Assembly: GCA_034687125.1 (NCBI GenBank)
Contig: JAQGBZ010000027.1
Location: 310,001-374,000, forward strand
Length of the DNA stretch: 64,000 bases
DNA from: Neelides folsomi
Taxonomy: Eukaryota; Arthropoda; Collembola; Neelipleona; Neelidae
Direction: 5' to 3'
The notes under the pieces were generated by a model. The model was not told the DNA's origin, did no database searches, and saw nothing but the letters and a program-made list of their open reading frames with translations. Shown piece after piece: positions 1-13,408 of this stretch. Position 1 is the first letter of the stretch; every line of letters starts with the position of its first letter. Position numbers and translations under genes: made by a program.

Positions 1-198
1 AATATTTCCATTTGGGGGACAATTTAATCTTATGGTCTTTTTTGACAAATGATTTATTTTTTATTAAATTTCAAATAAATTAGTATAAAATTTAAATAGG
101 TACAGAATTTATAGAATAAATTATTAGCAATAAGTTAATGATAATTAATGTTAGTCTGATTGCTTTGATTAATAAATATTTAATTTGCTAATTTTTAG

Positions 199-2069
199 TT
201 ATTGAAGAGTATTAAAATTTCCGAAGAGGGCAGCGTGGAGTCTGTTGTATTCAGCCCTGATGGTTCTTTCCTTGCCTGTGGTTCAGTAGGAGGTCAAATC
301 CTCTTCTTTGACGCGGCTTCGATGGTATGTTGGAATTGTTCATTAATTAAAATTAATTTAGTCATCAATCTATGAAGTGTTTATCGATGGCTCATTAGTG
401 GTTGGTTTACATTAGAAATGAAGAAACATTTTGTTCATATCAACTATCATTTTAAGATGTGGTTAACATGTGGGCTACCAAAAGGAAACATTTCTTATTT
501 TGGTACAAATACTACGAGCTGACAAGCAGTCTAAATTTATGTCCTTAACAAATACACTCATCACAATTCAATGAACTATTTGAACAAATGCACTTTGGGG
601 TTTTTCACAAACCTACTTACATACACAGAGAAGCTGCTAAGAAAGTTTATGATTGATCTTATTTAATGATTAAAGCTTCCGTTGTAAGCTGTATGAGTTT
701 TATGAGAACTTTTGACCACAAATATTTTATATGGCTATGACCCTATGTAGTTAAATAACTTTTAAAACCCATTAGATATTTTTGATGGCTTTTCGTAGAA
801 TGAGATAATGGGGTTCATAAAGTACATATTTATGATAAGAGTTATTCAAAAGCTATGGATCATTTTATATATTGGCTGTTTTGAATTTTTTGAAATAATC
901 AATTAATGCATGTAGGGCGATGGTAGGAAATAATAATATAATATGACCCGATGAAAACACAATGCAAGATTGGTATAATCTTATAAACAAGGAACGAATG
1001 AGAGATGAAGAAGTGATGGTGAAAGATTGTAAATTCATTCTTGGTCCTCCCTTCGACGTGATTTGGGAGGGGTTGGAATCAACGATACTTATTGGGAAGT
1101 CAATTCGACACGATTCTTATTTATATGATAAAAAGCCTCGCTGGAAGAATATTTAAACAATTGAAACCTCCTTAATACTTTGAGTATACAAGTACATAAG
1201 ATACATAAGCTACATAGATTGATTCGTATCAAACTCACACAAAGATAAACTAATGTAGGTAGTCAAAAACAAAAGTTCACAGCATATATGCAAGAACCAC
1301 ATTATAATGCCTTTAAAACAATCAACAGTATTTGTAGGATATAAAATAAACCTTATTTAATACACAGCTCCTCTTATTCTTTAATTACTTACCATACTTA
1401 TTAGAATATTAGGATGATTACAATTTATTAAGCTTAAATCCATGCAAGGGTTTAATGTTCTTTTAATAATCTCTCATATTCTGATGGATTTTCTCTGGCT
1501 GCATGCTGATTTGGCGACTTACGTTTCTCATAAAATTAAAAGACCATCCATGTGTTTGAATAATCCCAGCGTTTAAACATTCTTCAGTGCTACACCAAAG
1601 CACTTAAAGTTAGAAAGGGACCAGACTTTTTTAATATTTCAATTTGCATAATAATTTGATATTTAATGCTAAAATAACTTTAAATGGACTAAACGAATAA
1701 TACAAGAAAAAATAATGAAGAGATGATCTTATAAATGGTCTTAAATTAAGGGCGAACGCGGTCGAGTCGTCGTTGGATCTGGAGTAACGAAGTTGATTTG
1801 GTCAAGCTTGAACATCTACGCTGCTTGTCTTGATGGGACAGTGAGGGAAATCGACGGACGGCAGTGTCAAGTGACTCGGACATTTGGGCGACATCGTGCA
1901 GAAGTCCTCGACCTCACATTATCAAAGTATGGTTTCTTCTTTTTCATTTCTGAAATTCACGTGTCAATCTTATTTGACCATTCTTTTTATTATTTGCAGG
2001 GATGGGAGTAAGATCGTTTCAAGTTCTGAAGATGGGTCGACCTTCGTCTTCAATTGCGGTAGCGAGTGA
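199..2069 (+). CDS. AAMP: AAMP/Sqt1-like WD40 protein, 3' end (partial)
   Basis: Only the last three exons lie in the window: 199-324, 1751-1926 and 2000-2069, joined in phase and ending in TGA. They encode about 124 residues covering the last two to three WD40 blades. Visible motifs are SVESVVFSPDGSFLACGS, then GVTKLIW, a CLDGTVREIDGRQ blade, a RHRAEVLDLTLSKDGSKI blade and a final SSSEDGSTFVFNC strand. This order matches the C-terminus of angio-associated migratory cell protein, including the GxVxxLxW and LDGxVRxxDxR signatures. The yeast relative Sqt1 is a ribosomal-protein chaperone; in animals AAMP is cytosolic and linked to migration and signalling. The WD dipeptides have decayed (FFDAAS, REIDGR), which is usual for this family. 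The 1.4 kb intron is long for this window. Family assignment is fairly sure; the N-terminal half is outside. Confidence 0.85.
325..1750. other. Intron of the AAMP-like gene, no recognised content
   Basis: AT-rich intron of 1.4 kb bounded by GTATGT and AAG. It holds a 64-codon open frame (962-1156, +), but this resembles nothing I know and has no splice-site context tying it to the host gene. I see no transposon ends. Confidence 0.6.
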
Positions 2070-2676
2070 ATAAAGCAGCTGTGAGGTCTTTCATTGGGCC
2101 ACTTGAAGGAGCTTAAATGGATTATTAATCCATCCGAGGAGCATAAAGGGACAATTAGCCTATCCAACTTCTGCTCATTCTTCTCATATATCATTTCCAT
2201 ACACGACTTTGTTGAAGATAACAACTTCATGAGTTCATTAATTCATCACATGACAGGATTTATTCCATATATACATTTTATAGCATTTATTTCATTATAT
2301 TCCATATAATGCACAAAATGTATATATGTGTCATGGTATATTAACATTTAAGTATTGGTGTATGTATAAATAGTACATAGTATTTATTTGCTGGTCGACA
2401 CACAACCACTTATTAGTTTTATTTTAAATAAGAGATGTAAAGTAGGACTCGTAGTAAGATTGTATTTCCAGCCTGGACAATGAGACTGAAGGAGAATCGG
2501 AGGAGCTGTGTAAAGCACAGAGGGAACGTTGGAGCTTTTGAGGATAATTGATGCAAAGGGGGAGAGATAGGGAGATGTGAACATTTGAACACGAGGCTTT
2601 TTCTTCTCCATTCCTCTTCCTTCAGCCCAGGAAGGAAGAAGTGAATGTCGGAGCGAGGAAAAGAATATCAAAGAAG
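2070..2676. other. Intergenic gap between AAMP-like and SLC7 genes
   Basis: AT-rich 3' flank of the WD40 gene, followed from about 2450 by more GC-rich sequence that probably contains the 5' UTR and promoter of the transporter. No separate gene is seen. Confidence 0.5.
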
Positions 2677-5600
2677 ATGAAGGGAAATTCGGGGAACAAC
2701 TTGAGCATGGCGGAGGGTCAGCCCTTAAGTGACACCGGACAGGTCAACCACACTCTTTGCCTTTTTTCGTTGCCTTTATTGTCATTTTTTGTTAACGACG
2801 TGAGATCAAGGGGGATTTATCGTCGTTTGGAAATTCTTGAGCGTGAGAAGGGTCAGATCTTAATTTAGGGTTCACGGGATAGGGAGAATTTTAGAATCCG
2901 AAAAGTTATTTTGGGTTTGTAAAAGATTCGAGTTTCTTGTTAGCAATTCTTGGAGCTTCTATTAAGAACTGATCGAGAGTTCACGGTCGCACATGTTTCC
3001 CTTTTATACGAACATTGTTAGCATTTTCTCTTCTATTTTTTATTTAATTTTTAGATTGTAATTTAAATAAGTTAAATTTTTGACATTTTCATATTATTGG
3101 AACTATTAAATGTTAGAAGATAACAAGAGAATTTTTAAATACAAGACGCGACTAATTTGATCATTAGAAACCATTTAGCTCTTAGACGTGTTAAATAAGT
3201 CTTTGTTCATTAAAAATTAATGCTGATATTGCAAAAATTGTAAAGAACATTTGTCTAAAATGTAAATGTAATCATTTGAATATTAGAAGAGATGTTTGTA
3301 AGTAATTGTACACCAATTTAGAGTTTAATAATAAACCCTTGTTGACAAACCAATTAAGAGAGACGTTCAATACCAATTAGCAAGGGGATCGCATTGCCCT
3401 GAAGAAAGAATTAGGTCTTCTCGACGGTGTGGCGATCATCGTTGGGATCATCATAGGAGCTGGAATCTTTGTCTCTCCAAAAGGTGTTCTATTGCAAGCG
3501 GGTTCAACCGGACTCGCTCTCATCATTTGGGTCGTCTCGGGTCTTATGAGTCTCATTGGTGCATTATGTTACGCCGAGCTTGGTAATTCCCTTTTAACTT
3601 TATTAAATTCGTCTTCGTTCATTTTGTGTCCTTATTAAATGGTCACGGGATATAAAATTTTAAATGGAAATACTAAAAAGATTTTTTGAATATTACATAA
3701 GGAGTATTAAGGATTAAGAATAGGTCGTAGCTTATTTACCTTTATAACTAATATACAGTATTTGTAGTTTAAGTATGACTCTCGTACAATCGTAATTCAT
3801 ATTGTTATATGGTTGTACATAACTTAATAGAATTCGTCATCTTAAAAAAGAGATAAAAGTGAAGAGTCGATTAGAATGGAAAAGGCGTGAAGAAGCTGAT
3901 CCATTTATTGTTGACAACATTCGTAGACCCAGACAGACTCTTTGGCTCGTAAACGTCTTTTTCCACTCGAGGGAGTTAAAATATTTGTCAAGTGAATCAG
4001 AGAGATTTGAGAGTAGAGATTTACAGGGAATTTATTACTCATATGAATTTGAATTGAGGATTCAAGGAACGTTTTTTAAAGATAACATGATTTCATCTCC
4101 TTTATGTACATCTCAATATTTTTTATTAAATCATATCAATAGAATTTTTATGTTGAAATATATTTACTACTTTACATTAAACATTATGTAAATATCAATA
4201 CTTACAATTACAACACAATACAATGAATTTTGATTCACCTATAACTTTAAGTTTTGGTGATTTCGGCTATTGATCTATTTCGTATAGGGATGAATCGTAA
4301 CTCATAAATTTTGATTTTGAGATGGAAAATGAGTTAAGGAGCGAGTGATAAATTCTTCCAAGCAAAAAAGTCAATCTCTGATCTTTGATTGAAATATTCA
4401 TGAGATGATATTTAAAACATCATTGAAATGGAATGCAATCTTCCTTTGTTTTAAAAATCATAAAAAACGAGAAAAAAACTTTATTTCGTAAGATTGATCC
4501 TCGACCTCAATGAAAATGAAAATATGGTGTGTGGGAGTAACCAGTTTTTTATGAGAGATATGAATCTCTTTAAAATTTTCACACAATCCGTTTGAATGAG
4601 GAAATCTTCTTAATACGAGAAGATATTAAATAAACTCGTTTTCCAGGAACGATGATTCCAAAGAGCGGCGGAGACTACGCGTACATTTTAGAGTCCTTCG
4701 GCCCTCTTCCAGCCTTTTTGTTTTTGTGGGTGGCTCTGATTGTGATTGTCCCGACGGGAAATGCAATTCTCTCTCTCACCTTCTCCAACTACATCCTTCA
4801 GCCCATTTGGGGAGGATGTGAGCCGCCAGACACACCCGTGAGGATTCTCTCGGCCCTTGTCATCGCCCTTCTCACGGCGGTCAACTGCTATAATGTCAAA
4901 TGGGGAGCAAAGGTTCAATCGCTCTTTACCGGCATGAAAATCATCGCTCTGGTTGTGGTCATTTTATCTGGATTCATCGCGTACTTCTTAGGAGAAGTCG
5001 ACCATTTTGATACCCCTTTTGAAGGAACGACGGATGATCCTGGGAAAATTGCTCTTGCTCTCTACTCCGGTCTTTTCTCTTTTGCTGGATGGTAAAACTT
5101 TTAATTTGATGGATTAATATTTTTTAATCAATGGAATAAATTAAAGAACCTTTATTAATGTGATTTACTTATTTATATAAATCAATGTTTACCCCTTAAA
5201 GGATTTGGATTTTATTTATGCGAATTTTTTATAGGAATTATTTGAACTTTGTGACGGAAGAAATCAAAGAGCCATACAAGTAATTTAACTAAAGTCCAAT
5301 TATTAAAATAACACTTACTTTTTAAAAGTTTAAATGGTTGAACATTATGGAAGAAAATCACTTTAAATAATTGATCGTTTTTAATTAGTAATTTATTTGC
5401 AGAAATTTGCCAAGAGCTATTTGGATTTCACTTCCACTTGTGACGCTCATTTATGCACTAGCAAATGCTTCATATTTCATAGTTCTTTCAAAAGCAGAAA
5501 TTCTGGATTCAAATGCTGTTGCTGTTGTAAGTAAATAACAATTTTAGAGTAGTTTGGTTTGTTTAACTTTATCGTTAACTTAACTAATATTCATTTAAAA

Positions 5601-6561
5601 ATTTTATAGACTTTTGGAGATCGGCTGCTTGGAGTAATGACTTGGGTTATGCCAATCTTCGTAGCTTGCAGCACATTCGGAGCTCTCAATTGTGCCATTT
5701 TTGTAAGAAATATTGTCAATTTGGAATGAATAGAAGAAATGACCATAAACTTTCTTAGGCTCCATCACGTTTGGTGTTTGTAGCAGCTCGTGAGGGTCAT
5801 TTGCCCAAAGCCCTTGCTCTCATCAATGTGAAAACTTACACGCCCATCCCAGCCCTCATCTTCCTCGTAAGAAAGAAGCTAATTGAATCAAAGACAGATT
5901 TCAGCGAGTGTTTGATTTTGATTAGGGGGTTCTGAGCATTTTTATGCTTGTCATTCGGGACGTTTACACGCTCATCAACTACTTGTGTTTTGTGGAAGCC
6001 TTGGCCTTCTTCTTGTGTGTTTCGGGTCTTTTATGGCTCCGGTACAAAGATCCTAATGCTGATAGACCAATTAAGGTTAATTTTTATTAATTCATTGTTT
6101 GAATATTGGTTTTATTATTTTTTAGATTTACATTACATACAGATATTTGTGCAAATTTTAGTATTTGTATTGTTGTTTTAATTGATAAATTTTTAGGTGA
6201 ATTTGCTTCTTCCGATCGTCTTCATCCTCATCAGCATCTTTTTAGTGGCTGTTCCAGTCGCTACAAGTCCAGCTAGCGAAATTGGAGTAGCTGTGATCAT
6301 TGTGCTAACTGGCCTTCCCGTTTACCTGATATTCATTGCTTGGAAGAGCAAACCGAAGTTTATCAATCAGCTCGGAGGTGAGCGGAGTTTGACCAATAAA
6401 GTTCATTTGCTTTATGTGTTATTATCCTTTTAGCTTGCCTCTCTTCGTGTCTTGCTTGTTGCGGGGAAGAGCCAGAGGAGGAGGAAATTCAACCGCTTGT
6501 AATCCACGCACACGTACCTCCGCTCCTCACTTCTAACAATGACATTCCTAAATACGAATAA
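2677..6561 (+). CDS. SLC7 family (LAT/y+LAT-like) amino-acid transporter light chain
   Basis: Ten exons: 2677-2742, 3381-3582, 4647-5091, 5235-5279, 5403-5526, 5610-5702, 5759-5866, 5926-6075, 6197-6377 and 6434-6561, giving about 513 residues, the usual length. The protein opens with a short polar tail, then [15 protein letters not shown] and the TM1 helix-break motif [11 protein letters not shown]. The [14 protein letters not shown] segment (TM3), [15 protein letters not shown], and SSR-type [16 protein letters not shown] all match L-type and y+L transporters, which exchange large neutral or cationic amino acids as the light chain of a heterodimer with a 4F2hc/CD98-like heavy chain. The cysteine in the loop after TM3 (GGCEPPDTP) sits where family members form the disulfide to the heavy chain. 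The first exon is inferred: its donor (CAG then GTCAAC) is weak, so the extreme N-terminus is the least certain part. Confidence 0.92.
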
Positions 6562-9030
6562 TTTTACCAGTCTTCTTTCAACTTTTTAAACATAATATTT
6601 TACCTATATGTAATATTTTATTCATTTTAACAATTGTCGCATAAGTGCTTAAGTACTTAAATTTTAAACATTGACATTAATTATAAGATTTTAAACATTT
6701 GAGTTTAAAGGCTCATTTATATTTACTATATGATATTAGTACTGATACTTATATAAAAATATCTTAATGGAATTAATTGAGGCATAAGGGACTTTTAAAG
6801 GGACTTATTTCTTAATCTTTTGAACAACTGTTGATTGAGTAAGACGCTCATGTCATTTAATATTTATTATGGCAGTCATTTCAGACTCGTTTTCGCCCCG
6901 AAGTGAACAAATAAGCACATAAATTAATACTAATGAATGAAATATTAGATATGAACCTTGTAAAAACAAGTGATTAGGGATTTAAAGATAAAATTATAAT
7001 TTATGTCTCGTATGTATGATTGAAGATTAATTATAATTATCATCTATGTCAGACTGCGAATTTCTACTACTAAATTAGTCTGTGATATTTAATCGCCAGA
7101 AGTCATAAGAAGTTTGCGGGAATTGTTTTATATCACATAATGGTATGTAAATACTATGCATTTTAATTTTCAATATTTTATAATATGCAACGTTTGATAT
7201 TGGCCAGTATTTGATCAACTATACATTCCATTTATAAGTGATATCATATTTTAATTTTACCAATTGATAGCAATGTAATATAAATTATATTGTAAAGTAC
7301 TTTTTAAGAAAGTGTTCTTTTACAAATCGACTAGGCAAAAAATAATTTTGTATATCTACAGATATAATTTCTAATGTAATTTAAATAATAATTGTGAATT
7401 AAATGTGCTCTGTGTCATGCTCGGGAATACTATATTAAAAGTACACGAGTCAAGCGGCTAATAAAATACTTTATAAAATATTTCTTGTGTTGTTTAATCC
7501 ATTGGGATTTGTTGCGTAACATGCTTTATTTTAACATGTGTTAAATACTGTATACTCGTCTCGTCTTAATTAAACTCCTTCCTTTTTGTTAAATCCTTCT
7601 TCAATCTCATCCTGTTTTGAATCAACGGTAACTCACATATGCACTTAAATATTTTTTATATTTACCATTTGATGACTTTTCCATGATGAAACCTTGTTAA
7701 TGATATAAATGAATTAATAATTTATCTTTAGGCATTAATCACTTTATAATCTTTTCAAATATTTTAGATTGGATTGACAGAACAAGTGCACTTTTCTTCC
7801 AAGGCGTCATTGAAGGATCACACGTTGATTAATGGCTATTTGGTTCATCCATGGCTGCTGAAGTGTTTGACATCAGTCTGACATCACCTTTGCCTTGATC
7901 CTCATCAATTCGAACTGGATATTTATTTTATATTCTGACATGCACAAATGTTCGAAGCCTACACATTCACACCCTAAAATAATTCATTCCCTTTAATGCT
8001 CCAACTTCAGGGCAGCGGTTTGTTTGTCGTTCATAAAATTACGTTTCATTTTTCATGTATTGTTTATTAGGATTTATTAGGTTTAAAAGTAAACTTTCAA
8101 TTTTGTTCGTTTATCTAATTTATGACACACACATCAAAGATTGTATTTGTTATATTTATGTATATCATTGGTAAACGAAATTAGGATGTAATTGTTAATT
8201 GTCAGCTCTAATGTTTAGATATTTGTACATAAGAGTATTTTGATTGTTTTAATGTTAGATTATTATAATATAATTAACTAGGTTAAATTATATTACTTAA
8301 TGATATAATGCGATCTGTTTTACATATGGGGGGTTTCAGGGACCTTAATGTAAAATTTGAAGTTTAATGTGAATTACAATTTACAGAATTCAAAGTGCTT
8401 TAATATTTTTGAACAAATGGCCTTAATCAACATTTAAAGTCCGAAGTAAAAATATATAATTTTTTAAACTTCTTGTACTTATTCGAGCTAAAAATGACTC
8501 GAAAATAAAATCAGAAAATTGGATTCTTGTTCAACTGAATGAATTCCTTTCGTCGTACATTATATAAAGTTCTCAGTTATCTAATTTTCGAGCATGCAAA
8601 TTCATAAAGTGTAATTACTCATTGATTTTTTGTATAATTTAATTGGGATTCTCGTCCAAATTCAATCCATGTAATACTGGAGTCATAGGTGAGTCCGTGG
8701 CTTTGCATTGGCGTCTTATATATTTATTATTCGTCTTATATACCGTCTTACTTATTTCATTCATTTATCAAAAGAACGTTTTTGAAAGGGCAACGAGAGA
8801 ATTTAAAAACCACAACAAGTAAAATACAGCGACATGCTTTGAAAAAAGATCTTATTATAAAACCGGGATTGAATTGACGCTAAAGAGCATTTCGTTTTTA
8901 ATTGAGTTTCTAACTTCCAGTTGTGATCTAAACGTTATAGTTGTAATTTGAATTAAAGTAATCATATAGCACTAATCCAATTTCAAATTCACTTTCAGTA
9001 ATATTTAATTCACCGAGTTGAGCCGTCAAA
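6562..9030. other. 2.5 kb intergenic region
   Basis: AT-rich sequence between the transporter and THOC5. I found no convincing gene. An isolated stretch at about 7768-7883 follows a good acceptor (ATTTTAG) and stays open for 38 codons before a TGA; it could be an alternative 3' exon or UTR, but has no recognisable homology. Confidence 0.5.
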
Positions 9031-12000
9031 ATGGAGAAAATGGAAGTTGATGAAACTCCGGATAAATCCTTGCGGGCTTTACATCCAAATTCTACGAAAA
9101 AGGAAGTTTTCGAGGTATTTTAACTTCTCTTAAATGTTCAAATTACTCTTTTCCATTTGCATCATATCCGATTCTTGATATTTTAAAGTGAAACGTTTTG
9201 GTTCCTTTTTTATAATTTCAGAAAGTGTGTGAGTATGAAGGAGATCAATCGAAGTTAATAACGAAGTCTAAACATCTCAATGAACTTTTACATATCTGTG
9301 ACGAATTCAGTGAAATCGTACAGATTTCCATGCATTTGAAGGAGTCTGATAATGTCAGTTTTACTTTTAATTTTAACCATATTTACTAAAATGTATACCT
9401 ACTATAAAATACTTTACAAATGTTTATGATAATAATAAAGTGCTACTAACGCAAAAACTTTAATTTTGAACTAAATAGGCGACGAAAAAGGAAGATATCG
9501 ATTTGATGAAAGAAGCCGGGTTTGTTTTACTCACTCGGCTACGAAGGATGAATCGTCTTCAAAAGATAAAGTTGAAACAAGTGAAGGACAAATGTTTAAA
9601 CATTCGGCAAACCGTCGATGCTGACCATTTGTTCCTTCAAAATCTCTTGTACGAAGCGACCCATTTGAAGAAAATGGTCACGGCGAATAAATTGCTTAGG
9701 TAAGCAAATTCGATGTTCATTATTACTTACTCTTGCGTCGAATTAGTATATCGGATTTTTATATAACAATTGTTATAATAATTGCTCATTATTTTGATTA
9801 CAATTGTGCTTTTACTCGATTTTAGGGGAAAAGACGAACAAATTGATTTGATTCCAATTGAAAGATTTTACGCCGAAGCTCCGGAGTCCGTCTCTAAACC
9901 TGTACACTTTCATCAAATAATATTCACTTTTAAACATTTATTATTAAACTTTATCTGATTCAACGTTTTTACGATTCAACTTTTAATAACAGGAAATTAC
10001 TAAACATGATGACCATCTTCTCAAAATTGCTCGTCTCGAACACGAATATTTCCTTCGGCAGAACTTGGCAGAAAAATGCGTTTTGATGGAAAACAAAAAG
10101 GAGGAAATTGCGAAAGAGAGTGAAAAGATTCAAACCAAACTCGACAGCATTCATCCACTCCTTACAAGCATTCTCGAGGTTCCTTATCCTATTACAATAA
10201 TTCTAGTTATATGATTATTATTAATTTCATATTTTATAATTTCAGGCGTGCAAACCTCTCGAATCATTTTTTGGCATCAGCGATACTCAAAGGAGGTCAT
10301 TAAATAAAAAGGCAATGTATTTACCGCCTCCACTTTACGTTCTCTTTGTCAATTCCGTGTGTTACATGGATTTAAGTGGTATTTGATCTTTGGAATTTTG
10401 AAAATCATTAATTCTTATTATATATTGAATATAGTGAAATTGTTCAATCGTTTACTATTTACGCCTAAAGTAATAATTAATTTCATTAACGTTTAGGGCG
10501 CTCCAAGGGATTTTCCGTCAATATTGGAGGAAGCCATGAAGATTCATTGAAGCTTCTTTTGTCTAGAAAACTTAAAATCATGGAAGATGATGATTCAGAT
10601 TCTGATGTTGAACAAGAGAAATATGATAATGTAAATATTTAATATTGTCAAATTATGACATTTACAATTAACAGAGAACTATTTTAAATGTTTTTAGTTA
10701 AATAAGATAAATTAAGTTGAGAAATAATATTGTAAAGCAATACAATTGTTTGTATTAATTTAAAATATGATGAATTATTATTAATATGTCTTAGGGCTCA
10801 CCCAAACATAAGAAAATGAGACGTCATTCCTCTCGTTCTTCCGTAACCGAAACGCCCGAGGACCCAAAAAAGAAATTCCTCGAACAACATCCAATGTTTA
10901 TTGAGTGGGAGGTGAAGAAGAAGAATGAGACAATTCGAATTCAGTTTTTCTACATGAATTATCTTGACATCATTTGCGTCAAGTCCAAGTTTGGGGAATC
11001 GGTCGAACCTAAGAAAGCAATCGAGTACCTATAAACAAAAATCATATCTTATTTGATTTTTGATTGTTATTATTTTTATCATAAACCTTATTTGATTTGA
11101 CAGATCGATTAAAAAGAGCGACAATATTTTAATTAACTTGTCCGAGGGTGACAGCGGGCTTGAATCGCCAAATCCTGCAAATTCCTACGTCGTTGAACTC
11201 CTCGAGATTTCAAGCTTTTCTCAATTGGTTGATGAGATTGGACGGCCGTTCCTTTGGGCTCATAAACTTGGGAAACTCGAATATTCCTCAAGTTATCCTT
11301 CTCTTTTTGATGTCAGTCCTTTTTAGATATAACTTCATTAAATTGAAAATAATTTTTATTAATTTTTTTTTGAATTTCTATTCTAATTGCATGATTGAGT
11401 AAATTAATATTCATTTTGATTTGAATAGGCTTCAGGCAAAGAGTTAGCGAAGAAAACAAATCTTTTGGAGGAGAAGGACGAACGTTTGATGGACAATGTC
11501 CATTCCATTCTCAAACTCATTCGGAGACGGCTTAGCAAGCAAGAAACTCTTGGACGCCAATTACTCTCATTGGGTAAAGTATTCATTTATTTTATCTTAT
11601 ATATATATCAAAAGAATTTATTACTTAATGATTGTATTAATAACATTTGGAATGATTCATAATAAGCAGATACATTAAATCTAATTAAACAAATTGAATT
11701 TATTTAGATGTGAATTCTATTGCGATTCCTCCTGAAGCTAAAGCCCTTTTCCCATCCAAGAACAATACGATGCTTGTGAAATGGGAAGGAATTGAATGGA
11801 ACGAATATCAAAATTCTCCACTGACAAAACAATTCACTTCTTCTGAAAACCCTATTGCCACTCCAACGGATTATTATTTCAAAGCCACCATTGAAAGAGG
11901 CCGAGGTAAATATAAGATTAATTTAAAGATGTATTTCTAACTACAATAGAAGTAATATTATTTAAATATCAAGGATAATAAACTTTTTGCTCTTGGGCAT

Positions 12001-12685
12001 TTATTATATAATAATTTTATTTATTTTATTGTTTATATAATTTATTATTTTATATACAGGAACTAAAGTGTTTGCTCTTGTCTTCATTTCAATCGATTTT
12101 CCATCCAAGCCCCCTGTGTTCACCATTCAAATTGAGGAGGATGGAGAGAGAGACGCATTGAATGATTCAGCCATTCGGGTAAATTTATTAAATTTAATAT
12201 AATAGAATTTTTAAAAATCATCATTTATGTTTATAGTTCTTTGTAAAATTAAATTTCCATTTTTTGTTAAAATAGAAGTCATAATCGTAAATGTTGATGG
12301 TGGAAATAATTCATTTAAATTAATTAGGACATTGAAAAAGAAGTTAATGTTTATGCCATTGATGATTTTGCCGATTGGCCGGATTTCATTTTATCCCTTC
12401 AAATCCAACGAGTTCTATATTGCATTGATATCCTCGCTGAGACGGATTTGATCCTTGGGGAATCTTCAGGCCCTGCCGAGTTTGCCAAGGAAAAACTCTT
12501 TTACCAGACGTCAAAGTGAGTTTTTGATTTTATTTTATTACCTACTTGAATACTTATAATAGTCTATAGATAACAATCTCCAAGTAAATATTTCTAAGAA
12601 ATTTCTTTTTTATAGGGGAGCGAACCAAAGGCGACCTTTTGTTTATTTTGTCCAAGGAGGAGGATTTTACAAGCAGAGATTTTAA
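9031..12685 (+). CDS. THOC5: THO complex subunit 5 (THOC5/FMIP)
   Basis: Fourteen exons: 9031-9114, 9222-9353, 9479-9699, 9826-9901, 9993-10178, 10246-10378, 10497-10630, 10795-11024, 11104-11311, 11429-11573, 11708-11905, 12060-12178, 12328-12515 and 12616-12685. They give about 707 residues, close to vertebrate THOC5 (683). THOC5 is a nuclear subunit of the THO/TREX complex, which couples transcription and splicing to mRNA export. Diagnostic motifs are LQNLLYEATHLKKM, PIERFYAEAPE, a charged coiled-coil after it, and MYLPPPLYVLFVN followed by an acidic linker EDDDSDSDVEQE and a basic patch (KHKKMRRHSSR), which looks like a nuclear localisation signal. The C-terminal half carries the RWD-like region ending in FYKQRF. 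The ATG at 9031 is the first in frame after the upstream stop. No lesion seen. Confidence 0.95.
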
Positions 12686-13138
12686 ATACACTACTCTTTT
12701 TATTTTTAAAATTAACTTTTAAGAGAATATTAATCAAAACATATATAATTTCATCAATTATTAATTGATATTTTGTATTACATTAATATCATCGATATTT
12801 CAAATAGCTAGTTATTTTTAATCGATTTTTATTAAATTGATGACTATATCATTCTATCTTTTATAATTGAAATTTAGATTCCTGTGGTTATTTCAATTTC
12901 AACAACGTTAAGGTGGAATGAGTAGTTTTTTTAGCATACAGTTTTGTATAAAAACAATTTGTAATTAATAATTATTTATGAAAATCCAAGGGGTGGAAAT
13001 GCCCCCTAGAAACGGAGAAATTTAGTTTGTTACGTCATTGGAAAATTTTATAAACGTTGGTCTTATAAATCTCCTCGTTACATTATTAAACTGTTTGCAC
13101 TCAACTCAAAATTATACCAACATGTTTAGCTTGTTTAG
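12686..13138. other. Intergenic, AT-rich
   Basis: 3' flank of THOC5 and 5' flank of the THAP-like frame. Nothing recognisable. Confidence 0.5.
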
Positions 13139-13408
13139 ATGTCCAGCTGTGCTGTATTTGATTGTAATAATAAAAATTGTGAGAATGGATTATCCTAACA
13201 TCGTTTTCTAAGTGAAGAAAAAATTGAATTGAATGATTGGCTCATCAAATGCAAAATAAGTTCCAAACTTAAATTGAAGAACGCAAGAATTTGTTCGGAT
13301 CACTTTTTGGAATCGGATTTTAAGCGTGACTTTGTTAATCAATTACTTGGACAGAAAACAGTCAGAAAATTAAAAGAAGGTGCAATTCCTACAATTAAAT
13401 ACTATTAA
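13139..13408 (+). pseudogene. THAP zinc-finger domain with in-frame stop
   Basis: A single frame of 89 codons encodes a nearly complete THAP domain, the C2CH DNA-binding finger of THAP proteins and P-element-type transposases. It begins MSSCAVFDCNN, with the two N-terminal cysteines, then H-R-F at the expected spacing, DWLIKC around the invariant Trp, ARICSDHFLESDF with the final C-x2-H pair, and the AVPT-box variant EGAIPT near the end. A TAA at 13196-13198 interrupts it just before HRF, exactly where family members carry a Phe or Leu. The domain stops five residues after the AIPT box, so no transposase or effector domain follows. This could be a decayed domestic THAP gene, a P-element remnant, or a functional locus with a sequencing error (TAA for TTA or TTT). 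Confidence 0.72.

Noticed and set aside
962-1156. 64-codon open frame inside the AAMP-like intron
   Set aside because: No domain, no splice context and ordinary for chance; not reported as a gene.
8689-8877. 62-codon frame upstream of THOC5
   Set aside because: No homology and ends well before the THOC5 start; likely chance or 5' flank.
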